Positions 24,214 to 32,843 of a DNA stretch of 33,468 nt are shown here, one piece after another. How positions within the stretch are numbered: the stretch's first letter is position 1; each line of letters opens with the position of its first letter. The notes under the pieces were generated by a model. The model saw only the letters and a list, made by a program, of their open reading frames with translations, had not been told where the DNA came from and did not search any database. The position numbers and the translations under genes were made by a program. Origin of the DNA: Fibrobacter succinogenes (GTDB lineage Bacteria; Fibrobacterota; Fibrobacteria; Fibrobacterales; Fibrobacteraceae); assembly GCA_902771595.1 (NCBI GenBank), contig CACXXH010000027.1, forward strand, positions 1 through 33,468, given 5' to 3'.

Positions 24214-24239
24214 TGCCCTCGTAAAATCAAGAGGACATT

Positions 24240-25580
24240 ATGGCCCAATTTAACGCGCATTTCAGGAACATCAACGGGGACGATACCTACCCGCTGACCG
24301 ACGTCATTTACCGCAGCAAGGTGGACGGAAGCCTGCTCGAAGTCGAGCACGACCGCAAGGCCCTTGCAAGCAAGAGCCCCGACGAATGGAAGAAGCTGTT
24401 CGCCGAACGCCGCATGAGCTTCGAACCCGCCGACATGAGCGGTATCTGGAGCAAGCGCGAGATGGTTCTCCCCGACATGCCGCTCGAAGACATCGTGACG
24501 ATGCGCGAAGGCTGGAGCCCGCTCTTTGACGCCGCCCCGCTCGCCCGCGAACTCGGCATCGGAAGCCTCAAGGTGAAGCTCTGCGGCAACTCCCACACCG
24601 GTTCCTTCAAGGACCTCGGCATGACGGTCCTCGTGAGCCAGGTGAATCACATCATCAAGAAGGGCATCCACCCGATTGACGCCGTGGCCTGCGCCTCTAC
24701 CGGCGACACTTCCGCCGCTTTGAGCGCCTACTGCGCCAAGGCCGGCATCCCCTCCATCGTGTTCCTGCCCGCCGGCAAGACGAGCGTCGCCCAGCTGATC
24801 CAGCCGATTTCCAACGGCAGCATCGTGCTCGCCCTCGACACCGACTTTGACGGTTGCATGAAGATCGTGCAGCAGGTCACCGCCGACAACCGCATCTACC
24901 TCGCGAACTCCATGAACAGCCTCCGCGTGGAAGGCCAGAAGACGATTTCTCCGGAAATCTGCCAGGAAATGGGCTGGAAGGTCCCCGACACCGTGATTAT
25001 CCCGGGCGGAAACCTCGGTAACGTAAGCGCTTTGGCCAAGGGTTTTGAAGACTGCCTCGCTATGGGCCTCATCGACCGCATCCCGCGCATCATCGTCGCC
25101 CAGGCCGAAAACGCCAACCCGTTCTTCCAGGCTTACGAACGCGGCTTCGACAAGCTCGAACCCATGCAGGCCAAGAAGACGCTCGCAAGCGCCATCCAGA
25201 TCGGCAACCCGGTCAGCTACCCGAAGGCCGTACGTGCCATCCAGAAGACGAACGGCATGGTCGTGAGCGTCTCCGAAGAAGAACTCGCGAACGCCGCCCA
25301 CCGCGGTGACCGCATCGGCCTCTACTGCTGCCCGCATACGGGTGTCGCCCTCGGCGCCCTCGAAAAGCTCGTGGCCGCAGGCAAGATCGCGAAGGACGAG
25401 AACGTTGTCGTCATCAGCACGGCACACGGCCTCAAGTTCACCGAATTCAAGGTAGGCTACCACGAAAAGAAGCTCGAAAACATCTCCTCCAAGTACGCGA
25501 ACCCCGTGTTCAAGGCTCCGGCAGACCTCGGCGCCGTCATGGACATCTTGAAGAAAGAGATGGCGGAACGCCGCCGCTAA
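24240..25580 (+). CDS. thrC: Threonine synthase
   Basis: A 446-residue PLP enzyme (fold type II) that converts O-phosphohomoserine to threonine and phosphate, the last step of threonine synthesis. The PLP lysine lies in SHTGSFKDLGMTV (Lys124), the phosphate-binding loop is GNLGNVSAL, and ACASTGDTSAALSAYC and YCCPHTGVALGAL are further conserved blocks. The N-terminal region (IYRSKVDGSLLEVEHD) is the usual start of the bacterial enzyme, and length fits. It stands alone, with its own promoter and, downstream, a terminator. The final Arg codon and the stop are part of the first unit of a 38-bp tandem repeat, so the repeat array begins inside the coding sequence. Confidence 0.95.
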   Translation: MAQFNAHFRNINGDDTYPLTDVIYRSKVDGSLLEVEHDRKALASKSPDEWKKLFAERRMSFEPADMSGIWSKREMVLPDMPLEDIVTMREGWSPLFDAAPLARELGIGSLKVKLCGNSHTGSFKDLGMTVLVSQVNHIIKKGIHPIDAVACASTGDTSAALSAYCAKAGIPSIVFLPAGKTSVAQLIQPISNGSIVLALDTDFDGCMKIVQQVTADNRIYLANSMNSLRVEGQKTISPEICQEMGWKVPDTVIIPGGNLGNVSALAKGFEDCLAMGLIDRIPRIIVAQAENANPFFQAYERGFDKLEPMQAKKTLASAIQIGNPVSYPKAVRAIQKTNGMVVSVSEEELANAAHRGDRIGLYCCPHTGVALGALEKLVAAGKIAKDENVVVISTAHGLKFTEFKVGYHEKKLENISSKYANPVFKAPADLGAVMDILKKEMAERRR

Positions 25581-25695
25581 TGCGCAAGCATTGGCAAATG
25601 GCCCCAAGCCGCCGCTAATGCGCAAGCATTGGCAAATGGCCTCAAGCCGCCGCTAATGCGCAAGCATTGGCAAATGGCCCCAAGCCGCCGCTAAT
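25572..25695 (+). repeat. Three 38-bp tandem repeats with GCAA-tetraloop hairpins, overlapping the thrC stop
   Basis: Units occupy 25572-25609, 25610-25647 and 25648-25685, and differ at one base (GGCCCC or GGCCTC). A fourth partial copy of 10 bp ends at 25695. Each full unit contains GCTAATGC, GCAA, GCATTGGC, which can fold as an eight-pair stem (one T-G wobble) with a GCAA tetraloop of the GNRA class. The thrC TAA is in the 5' arm of the first hairpin. No spacer variation exists, so it is not a CRISPR array. Confidence 0.9.
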
Positions 25696-25712
25696 TTCAA
25701 CCGAGTAATTAC

Positions 25713-25745
25713 AAAAAAGGCTCCGCGTTTGCGGAGCCCTTTTTA
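25713..25745. terminator. Bidirectional intrinsic terminator between thrC and the surface-protein operon
   Basis: GGCTCCGC (25719-25726) pairs with GCGGAGCC (25731-25738) around a GTTT loop. Six A precede and five T follow (after one C), so it can act for thrC on the plus strand and for the convergent minus-strand operon. Confidence 0.88.
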
Positions 25746-25803
25746 TATCCTTAGGCCCTATCGTGGCGGTCGGCGGCCGCACTCCAGGACAACATTCTCA
25801 GGA

Positions 25804-28800
25804 CTATTTTTTCTTCTTGCGGCGTACGCCCCACTTGTCCTTGATTTCTTCTTCGATCTTCTTCTTCTCGTAGCGGACGACCATCTTGAACTGCACCGTG
25901 TAAACGCCCGTTCCCACGAAGCGGCCGCGATGATCCTTGAAGTTCCAGTTCACGAAGATCTTCTTGTCCGAAATAAGGCAGTTACCGCCGAACTTCGGGC
26001 TGTTACAAGGCACGAGGATGGTCGTATCGTTCACGTACTGTCCCAGGTGGTCATAGTAGTTCACGACAAACGTGATGAACACCTTCTCCGGATCAAGCGA
26101 GTCGAGCACGGTCGGGTCCACCGTACCGTCGGCAGAAATCTGCGCGCGGTCTAGGAGTTGCGGCACGAAGCGTTCACCCAGCTGCACCAGCTGTCCGAGC
26201 GCTCCCTCCTTCTCCATGTCTTCCTTGGTCGTAGAACCTTCCATGTAACGCAGGTTCACCGAGCTCAAGGTGCGCAGCACTTCATCTTCGCCGTCGAAGG
26301 TACCCATATTGGTCGCCTCGACAAGGTGGTTCAGCAGGCCAGCGATAACAACCGGGCTCGGCTTTTCACCGGCAACGTTGCCGAAGTTATCCTGGATGAC
26401 GCCCTTCGCGCCCTTCACCACCATGAGCGAGTCGCCCGGGAGGATAGTGGAGACGCTGCCGTCGATGATGAGCTTCGCGCTCAGGCCATCGGCAGCCCAG
26501 TCGATTCCCTTCGGGTTGATATCGATGATATCCTTGCCATGGATGTAGCGGAAGAAGTCGTCACCCTTCAAATCCTTGTACTTGATGGTTTCGGAGAAGT
26601 ACACGATGAGGGTATCGGCCTTGTTCCCGTAGCTGAGGGTAACGCCAGCGACCACAGGCGACATCTTGTCGACAAGCGGAGCGGCTTCTTCGCTTACGAA
26701 CGTCTGTCCCAACACGTCGTAGTAGCTGAAGATGGTCGCATTCGGCAGCGACTCGCTGATGCTCGTCACGCCCTTCGCGATCGGGGTCGTAGAATGCACT
26801 TCCCACACGAGGCGCGTGGAATCCTTGCCGTCGAACTTCATGTCGGAGGGCTGGGCCTGGAGCTGGATGAGCATGCCGCGTTCGCTGTACCACGGGAACG
26901 TCGCATAGATCATGTCCTTTTCCTTGCCACTCAGCGATTCGCTGAAGACCGTGACGACATGGTCAAGCACGCCATCGCCGTCTTCGTCCCTGTACTCGAC
27001 TTCGACTACAGAGGGCAGGCGATCAATGACGGTCACCATGACCTCGCGATCGTATTCGTCGGAAGTCACATAGCGCAGGTTGCTGAACTGCACTTGCGGG
27101 TGCAGCGAGACGCTATCGCGCTTGTTGCCCTTGAGGCCCATGTTCGCGCCCACGAGGATAACCATGTTCCTGGTCGGCATGTACACGTTCGTAATCTGAT
27201 CCAGATCGAAGCCGTAGCGCTTGGCATCCTGTTTGAGCATCACGAGCAGTTCAGGCGTCGAGAGATCCTTCGGAATGATGTCGATGTTGAACTCGATAAA
27301 CAGGGAGTCCTTGCCCCTCGTGTTGCGGATGGCGAAGGCGTCCTTGATAACGTGGCTGCCGACCTCGACGATACCCGCCTCGCGGACGTAAGTCGAACCG
27401 TCATGCACGTTTTTGTAGGTGATGATGGCGATGGCATCGTCCGGGAACTTCTCCGGGAACTTCAGGTCTTCCACCTTCAGGGATATGCGGTCGCGGGAAC
27501 CGTTCAATGTGGGTTTGTGCTTCGTCCTGAGCGTATCGCCGTTCACCACGAGCACCACGGAGGCCACTTCGAGATCCGCAATCACGGAATCCTTCAGCAC
27601 GATTTCCACGTAATCCAGGCCTTCGATGTCATCGGAATCCTTGATGTAGCCAAGTTCCGCATCCGGAATCGGGTCGTAGAAGTTGATGTTATCGATAATG
27701 ACGGTCGTGTTGCTCACGGGATCATGCACAATGATGGAACCGCCCTGGATAACGCTGTCCGCAGTCACCCAGATGGTAATGGAGCCGTCGGCGTGCACCT
27801 TGATAGTGTCGTTCGGATTCGGGTTCGTGGGGTCAATCAGGATGAGGCCCGAGCCCGTCGCGAACGTGAGGCTATCCAGGTTGGTACCGAAGTATTCGGC
27901 GACCTTCGCAGAATCGAGCGTGAGAGCCACCACCTGGCCCACCTGGGCGGAATCCAGTCCGGAATTCACGCGCAGGTCAAGGTTAATACCGGTCGGATTG
28001 TTCTCTTCCATGTAGTAGTTCTCGCCAATCTTGATAACGCCGCTACCGGAATCCACCGGCAAGAGCACCGTGGCCGTAGCGACAAGGGAATCGCCCTTCT
28101 CGTACTTGTCATCGGACGGGTAGAAGTCGATGCCGCCACTGCTGGAGAGGTCGTAGTCTTCGAATCCGACATACACTCTCGAGGAACTCGAACTGTTTTC
28201 GATATCTTCGGCACCGGTCTGCCTGCTGGAAGAGGTTCCCGGGTTGCTGCCGGAAGAAGTACCCGGAGTACCGCCGGAAGAATTGCCGTTATTGCCGCTG
28301 GAGTTGCCCGGATTATCGTTGGACGAACCGGGGTTGCTGCCGCTGGAGTTCGGGTTGTCGTTGGACGAACCGGGGTTGCTGCCGCTGGAGTTGCCCGGGT
28401 TGTCGTTGGACGAACCGGGGTTGCTGCCGCTGGAGTTCGGGTTGTCGTTGGACGAACCGGGGTTGCTGCCGCTGGAGTTCGGGTTGTCGTTGGACGAACC
28501 GGGGTTGCTGCCGCTAGAGTTCGGGTTGTCGTTGGACGAACCAGGATTGTTGCCGCTGGAGTTGCCCGAAGAAGAGGACTTCACACTGCTGCTGGACTTC
28601 ACGCTGGAAGAGGATTCCTGGTAAGTGATACGCGAAGAGCTGAAACCGACGCTGCTGCTGTATTCATCTTCGTCGGAACCGGTGGTCGCACCCGTACGGA
28701 CGACGCCTGCGCCCGAAAGGGGAGCAAGATCATCGAGGTAGTTGTCTATCCACTGCACGTGCACGAGCACGTTGTCGTTAATCCTCTTGTTCGGATTCGC

Positions 28801-29949
28801 CGCATAGTCCACGAACACAAGGTGGCCCGTATTGCTAGCCACAAAAAGGTGTCCCATGCCGTCGACGGTACCCTGGTCGAGTCGCCAACCCACATCAGGG
28901 GTTCTCGGCTGGGTCAGGTTGGCCGAAGATTCAACGAAGAAATAGTCACGCAGGTCGATGAAAGCGACCACTTCCGCCTTCATCTTGCCGCCCTGCTTGT
29001 AGGGCTTGATCTGCACGATGCGCGCGCCACCGAATACGAAGATGGTCTCGGAATACGGGTCGTACGTGCCGCCATGCGCACCTTCGAGGGAGTCGATGAG
29101 GATGGTCGTACCGAGCTTGGTAATGACGGAATCGCCGACTTCACCGCCGATAGTATTCTTATTACTGTTGGTCACCTTGGTCCAGGTAGTATCGGTGATG
29201 TAGCCGAAGTAGGCACCAGCCCTGCGTTCATTCTTGGAGCGATCGGAGCACAGTTTTCCCTGGGAATTTGCTTCGCATCCACCGCCAAAATAGTCGGAAT
29301 ACGTGAAGAAGGCGTTGCCGTCCTTGTCCCAGACAAGCGTAGCGAGTTTATCCTTCTGCAATCTGTCCGTAGACTTCGGAACGAGTTCCACCTTGTAGCC
29401 CTTGTCCGCAAAGTTCTTCCTTTCGGGGTGAGACTTGTCGATCTTGGTCGAGAACCTGTAGAGGTAGCCGGGGATACCCGCCGCCCAGAGCCATTCCTGG
29501 GTCGGGTCCATCATCAAGTGCCAGAAACCTTCCGTACTTGTCGCCGGGGTGGCCGTCTTCACGACGCAATGGCCGCCTTCCTTCTTCGCGGTCTTGCTCA
29601 CCTTGTGGATGTTAACGCCCTGAGCCGCAACCAGGAGGTCACCATCCGGGTGGTGCACGATACCGTCGGCACCCGCCATACCGTCGCCGGAGGTACAAAG
29701 AGTTTCCTTGCTGAGCAGCTGCAAATAACCCGCACCATCATAATAATAGTTCAGGTCCTTCACGCGGTCATCCTGACTATACTTGGTATAGTACAGCGTA
29801 GCCTTCGTGGAAGCGTGCGGCACGATATCGCCCACCTGCTGAATCCAGATACCGACCGCCGGGTTCTCCGGCGGCGCCATATTGCCCGCAGCCATGGTTA
29901 ATCCACAGCACAGCGCTACGGTCAGTAATGTTTTCGACGTCGTTTTCAT
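25804..29949 (-). CDS. Large surface protein: beta-propeller, Asn/Ser/Pro/Gly repeat linker, Ig-like modules
   Basis: A 1381-residue exported protein. A signal peptide (MKTTSKTLLTVALCCGLTMA) is followed by a region to about 420 with propeller-like blade motifs (DGIVHHPDGDLLVAAQG, GFWHLMMDPTQEWLWAAG, GHLFVASNTGHLVFVDY). Residues about 430-605 are low complexity, including six tandem copies of a 14-15-residue NSSGSNPGSSNDNP unit. The remainder contains repeated Ig-like modules opening with DRLPSVVEVEY or DKMSPVVAGVTLSYG, one with a DEDGDGVLD calcium-type loop. The C-terminal 70 residues (GGNCLISDKKIFVNWN, then RGRFVGTGVYT) match the end of the upstream paralogue and a FlgD/T9SS-like fold, closed by a very basic RRKKKK. 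ATG 29949 has a GGAGG site and lies 20 nt after the upstream stop. An adhesin or surface-structural role is inferred. Confidence 0.82.
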   Translation of the reverse strand: MKTTSKTLLTVALCCGLTMAAGNMAPPENPAVGIWIQQVGDIVPHASTKATLYYTKYSQDDRVKDLNYYYDGAGYLQLLSKETLCTSGDGMAGADGIVHHPDGDLLVAAQGVNIHKVSKTAKKEGGHCVVKTATPATSTEGFWHLMMDPTQEWLWAAGIPGYLYRFSTKIDKSHPERKNFADKGYKVELVPKSTDRLQKDKLATLVWDKDGNAFFTYSDYFGGGCEANSQGKLCSDRSKNERRAGAYFGYITDTTWTKVTNSNKNTIGGEVGDSVITKLGTTILIDSLEGAHGGTYDPYSETIFVFGGARIVQIKPYKQGGKMKAEVVAFIDLRDYFFVESSANLTQPRTPDVGWRLDQGTVDGMGHLFVASNTGHLVFVDYAANPNKRINDNVLVHVQWIDNYLDDLAPLSGAGVVRTGATTGSDEDEYSSSVGFSSSRITYQESSSSVKSSSSVKSSSSGNSSGNNPGSSNDNPNSSGSNPGSSNDNPNSSGSNPGSSNDNPNSSGSNPGSSNDNPGNSSGSNPGSSNDNPNSSGSNPGSSNDNPGNSSGNNGNSSGGTPGTSSGSNPGTSSSRQTGAEDIENSSSSSRVYVGFEDYDLSSSGGIDFYPSDDKYEKGDSLVATATVLLPVDSGSGVIKIGENYYMEENNPTGINLDLRVNSGLDSAQVGQVVALTLDSAKVAEYFGTNLDSLTFATGSGLILIDPTNPNPNDTIKVHADGSITIWVTADSVIQGGSIIVHDPVSNTTVIIDNINFYDPIPDAELGYIKDSDDIEGLDYVEIVLKDSVIADLEVASVVLVVNGDTLRTKHKPTLNGSRDRISLKVEDLKFPEKFPDDAIAIITYKNVHDGSTYVREAGIVEVGSHVIKDAFAIRNTRGKDSLFIEFNIDIIPKDLSTPELLVMLKQDAKRYGFDLDQITNVYMPTRNMVILVGANMGLKGNKRDSVSLHPQVQFSNLRYVTSDEYDREVMVTVIDRLPSVVEVEYRDEDGDGVLDHVVTVFSESLSGKEKDMIYATFPWYSERGMLIQLQAQPSDMKFDGKDSTRLVWEVHSTTPIAKGVTSISESLPNATIFSYYDVLGQTFVSEEAAPLVDKMSPVVAGVTLSYGNKADTLIVYFSETIKYKDLKGDDFFRYIHGKDIIDINPKGIDWAADGLSAKLIIDGSVSTILPGDSLMVVKGAKGVIQDNFGNVAGEKPSPVVIAGLLNHLVEATNMGTFDGEDEVLRTLSSVNLRYMEGSTTKEDMEKEGALGQLVQLGERFVPQLLDRAQISADGTVDPTVLDSLDPEKVFITFVVNYYDHLGQYVNDTTILVPCNSPKFGGNCLISDKKIFVNWNFKDHRGRFVGTGVYTVQFKMVVRYEKKKIEEEIKDKWGVRRKKKK
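28309..28563 (-). repeat. In-frame 42/45-bp minisatellite encoding NSSGSNPGSSNDNP units
   Basis: Six head-to-tail units cover 255 bp: 42 bp each except the one at 28351-28395, which is 45 bp and encodes an extra Gly. All lengths are multiples of three, so unit gain or loss keeps the frame. Units are nearly identical at DNA level, including third positions, pointing to recent amplification. Confidence 0.92.
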
Positions 29950-29969
29950 TGCGCTATCCTCCGGTAAGC

Positions 29970-32687
29970 CTACTTCTTGGAGCTCGAGTGGATCTTGCGG
30001 GATCCGGTGATGCCCCAGTTATAGAACCTTTCCATCTTAAAACTTTCCTTCGCACCATAGACACGCGTCTTAATATGGGCGACATAAGCACCCACGCCCA
30101 CGCGGCGTCCGTTGTCCGAGAGCATATTCCAACGTAAATATAATTGATGCGGGTTCTCGAAGCAGTTGCCATCGAAGATTTCCCTGTCATCACACTTAAT
30201 TTTCTGCGTTTTTCTCGCAACAAAGTTGCCGAGGTTCGTAAAGACTTCAAGTTCCCATTCCATACCGATTTCGGAGAGGTCCATCTCGGGCTTCTTCTCG
30301 TCTTCCTTCAGGATGGTGGCGAAGCTTATGTCCATGAGCACGCCGAGCGCCTTGTTGGCCTCTTCGGAAGTGAGCTTGTCGGCCACCTCGAAGGTGATGG
30401 CATCCTGCACGGACTCGTCGGCATCGAGCTTGGAAGCAAACGAGTAGGCCTGCATCAGTACGCGCGGGTCGCCTTCCACCATTTCGGCCGGAGCGAGGCC
30501 AGAAACGCCGTTGCCCTCGCTGTCGACGAATTTCACGCCATCGAGGTCGAGCCTCACGGAGTCGGCGGGGTTCATGCGGTCCACGAGCCTCATGCCGCTT
30601 TCCATGCGGATTTCGGCACCCTTGCCGTCGGAATCCCAGCGCACGGAAGAGAACGGGATCTTCACCCATTCGCCGTCGACATAGAAGCGCAGCACATCGG
30701 CAAGTTCATCGGCGGAAAGGTTCTTGTAGTCGATAGCCTCGGAGAACTCGATGCGGAACACGTCAGACGCCATCTTCTGGTAGGATTCCGGTTCGAGGAA
30801 CGTCCCCGAAATCACCGGCGCCATGCGGTCGTGCATCGCAAGGTTGATGGTCTTCTCTTCGCTTTCGCCGTTCACCGTCTCCTCGTAGGTCACCGTGACA
30901 TAGCCATATTCGCCGTCCTTAGAGTAGGACTGGTCGATGGAGGTGAGCTTTTCCTTGATTCCGTACTTGTCTTCCTTCAAGGCGAATCCGACCACGGTTC
31001 CGTCGTCCGAAAGTTTAAGTTTCGTCACGTCGGGTTCGAGAACCAGGAGATTGCCGTCGGTGTCGAGCCAGTAATAGCGGATAGTCATCTTGTCGAGTTC
31101 TTCGCGCGAGATGGGCGTGTCGAAGGCGATGGAGGCGCTGTCCATGCGGCCGTCGCCGTTGCGGTCGAAGAAGGCATTGCGCTCGTCATCCACGTAGATG
31201 CGGCCGGAATTCTGCACGATGGCCGGGTTGTTCTTGCCCGTCTCGTTGCCGTCGGCGGCCTTCACGAGCCCGTCAGGGCAGGCCTTGTTGGAGCAGCTCA
31301 CCGCGATCTGGATGGAATCGCCGAAGTCCACCATACCAGTATCGATGACGAAGAACCAGTGCTTGCCGTCCTTCTGGATGGCCTCGAGGTTCACCGGAGT
31401 GCCGTTCACGATGAATCCCTTGCCCTTGGTCCAAGAGGTGTCAATGTCCTTGTTGAAGAAGAGTTCTAGCGTATCGGTGGAGCCCGCACCCTTGATGAGG
31501 TTCGCCACCTTGATGACAGGACCGATGCGGTCGGTCAGCGGACTGGTAGTCTCGGCCCGCGCCCCGGTATTCACCGAGGACATAGTCACCGAGAGGTCGC
31601 CCTTACCCGAATCCGCCGGAATAGAAACGTTCACGCCGGTAAGTTCCAGAACGCCCGTCTTCGGGTTCCATTTCCAATCACCCTGGTGATCCTTGAACTT
31701 GCCGCCGTCGGGCCAGTTGTAGGCGAATTCTTCCATCTGCACGGAATCCATGCGGCCGGAGAAGTACGCCACGATGCTGTCGCCCGCGCCGTCGCCGTTC
31801 GTATCGTAGATGAAAGCGCTGTCGAGAACCGGCATGTCGGGGTTCACGAACTGCAGGCTGCCCGGGAACTCGCTATTGACGATGAAGTCCGTACCACCCT
31901 CGGCGGAAGGATCTTCAAAGCCGCTAAGCGTGAAGGTGGAACCGTCGGTCACGGCCTTGGTCGCGCAGACCAGGAACGCCGCACGCCCCTCGTGGAAAAT
32001 GAGCTGCTGGCCCTTCTCGCCCTTGGGCAGTTCGGTACCGCCCTGCGTGTAGAAGCGGAGGTTCTCGCTCGCCCCTTCCGTGTTGATGTAGAAATCCTTC
32101 TCGAGCGTGGAATCCGTAAGTCCCGTACCCGGGCCCACGGGGATAACCGCCCTCACATAGACCTTGAGCGTATCGCCCACTTCGAGCTGGAGCTTCGAGA
32201 CGCTGGTCACCACTTCCTGGCAGTCATAATCGAGGCAGTATTCGATATCCGGGGCGTAGAAGTTGTACACGCGGGCGTAAGCGATATCGCCGTCTTCGGC
32301 CGCGGCTGTACCCAGCACGACGTTGCTGATCGGGTAGAAACCTTTGACCTCAGCGGCAACAATGCGGTCTTCGCCGGAATTGACCTTACGCATGTGGGTC
32401 ACGGCGGAACCGTCGGCTTGGAGCGTCGCAGAGATGGAATCAGAGGATGCCTTGGGCATGTAGATGAAGAAATCCGTGTTCGGGAGCGCATTCGCGGAGA
32501 TGACGTCCATGTTTTCGGGAACGACAAAGAGACCGATACCCTTGCCATCTTCGATACGGAGATAGACGCAAAGCGGGTCCGGGGAGCCTGTGTACTCAAT
32601 GCAGTCAGCAGGTTCCTGCGCCAAAAGCCCCGTCGGCATCATCGCCGCCAGGAAAAACATCAAAAAAATTCTCTTCACAGAGCACAT
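29970..32687 (-). CDS. Large surface protein with Ig-like modules and calcium-type loops
   Basis: A 905-residue exported protein, first of a two-gene operon. The start ATG 32687 is chosen because GAGG precedes it and a signal peptide follows (CSVKRIFLMFFLAAMMPTG, then LLAQ); a GTG eight codons upstream is less likely. The mature protein begins with a beta-rich region, then carries repeated segments SAFIYDTNGDGAGDSIVAYFS and FFDRNGDGRMDSASI, whose DxNxDGxxD loops resemble calcium-binding dockerin or thrombospondin type-3 loops. Modules opening with TDRIGPVIKV and HDRMAPVISG, followed by (F/Y)S(E/G) segments, parallel those of the downstream gene. The C-terminus (DGNCFENPHQLYLRWN, then GRRVGVGAYVAHI) is homologous to the end of the 25804-29949 protein. 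No Ser-rich linker is present. The function is probably structural at the cell surface. Confidence 0.8.
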   Translation of the reverse strand: MCSVKRIFLMFFLAAMMPTGLLAQEPADCIEYTGSPDPLCVYLRIEDGKGIGLFVVPENMDVISANALPNTDFFIYMPKASSDSISATLQADGSAVTHMRKVNSGEDRIVAAEVKGFYPISNVVLGTAAAEDGDIAYARVYNFYAPDIEYCLDYDCQEVVTSVSKLQLEVGDTLKVYVRAVIPVGPGTGLTDSTLEKDFYINTEGASENLRFYTQGGTELPKGEKGQQLIFHEGRAAFLVCATKAVTDGSTFTLSGFEDPSAEGGTDFIVNSEFPGSLQFVNPDMPVLDSAFIYDTNGDGAGDSIVAYFSGRMDSVQMEEFAYNWPDGGKFKDHQGDWKWNPKTGVLELTGVNVSIPADSGKGDLSVTMSSVNTGARAETTSPLTDRIGPVIKVANLIKGAGSTDTLELFFNKDIDTSWTKGKGFIVNGTPVNLEAIQKDGKHWFFVIDTGMVDFGDSIQIAVSCSNKACPDGLVKAADGNETGKNNPAIVQNSGRIYVDDERNAFFDRNGDGRMDSASIAFDTPISREELDKMTIRYYWLDTDGNLLVLEPDVTKLKLSDDGTVVGFALKEDKYGIKEKLTSIDQSYSKDGEYGYVTVTYEETVNGESEEKTINLAMHDRMAPVISGTFLEPESYQKMASDVFRIEFSEAIDYKNLSADELADVLRFYVDGEWVKIPFSSVRWDSDGKGAEIRMESGMRLVDRMNPADSVRLDLDGVKFVDSEGNGVSGLAPAEMVEGDPRVLMQAYSFASKLDADESVQDAITFEVADKLTSEEANKALGVLMDISFATILKEDEKKPEMDLSEIGMEWELEVFTNLGNFVARKTQKIKCDDREIFDGNCFENPHQLYLRWNMLSDNGRRVGVGAYVAHIKTRVYGAKESFKMERFYNWGITGSRKIHSSSKK

Positions 32688-32731
32688 AGGGGACCTCAAT
32701 AAAACAAACACTACACCCTATCGGGTGCATT

Positions 32732-32747
32732 TACATTATTAAATGTA
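32732..32747. promoter_or_regulatory. Perfect inverted repeat in the upstream region of the surface-protein operon
   Basis: TACATT (32732-32737) and AATGTA (32742-32747) flank ATTA, next to a T-rich tract. It lies 45 bp before the start codon at 32687, where a promoter or operator is expected. On the minus strand it reads TACATTTAATAATGTA and could include a -10 hexamer. A second small inverted repeat (CACCC, TATC, GGGTG at 32714-32727) lies in the leader. Confidence 0.4.
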
Positions 32748-32843
32748 TCTTTTTTTTTAGAAAAGTGGGAACGACGGACATCACACCAGGCACTAGAGCA
32801 GGCCGTTCTGTGATGCACCGCATATATACAGGGGGGTACGGGC

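Noticed and set aside
25572..25695. Possible CRISPR-like array
   Set aside because: Units are contiguous 38-bp copies with no variable spacers, and no cas genes are present.
28309..28563. Possible CRISPR-like array
   Set aside because: The repeats are an in-frame coding minisatellite with no unique spacers.
26158..29901. Very long open frame (1247 codons) on the plus strand opposite the surface protein gene
   Set aside because: It is antisense to a gene with signal peptide, domain structure and ribosome-binding site. The translation is rich in His, Arg, Val and Asp without recognisable domains, as expected from the codon bias of GC-rich genes.
32732..32760. Plus-strand intrinsic terminator (hairpin followed by nine T)
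   Set aside because: No plus-strand gene ends upstream, and the position matches the upstream region of the minus-strand operon, so an operator or promoter reading is preferred.
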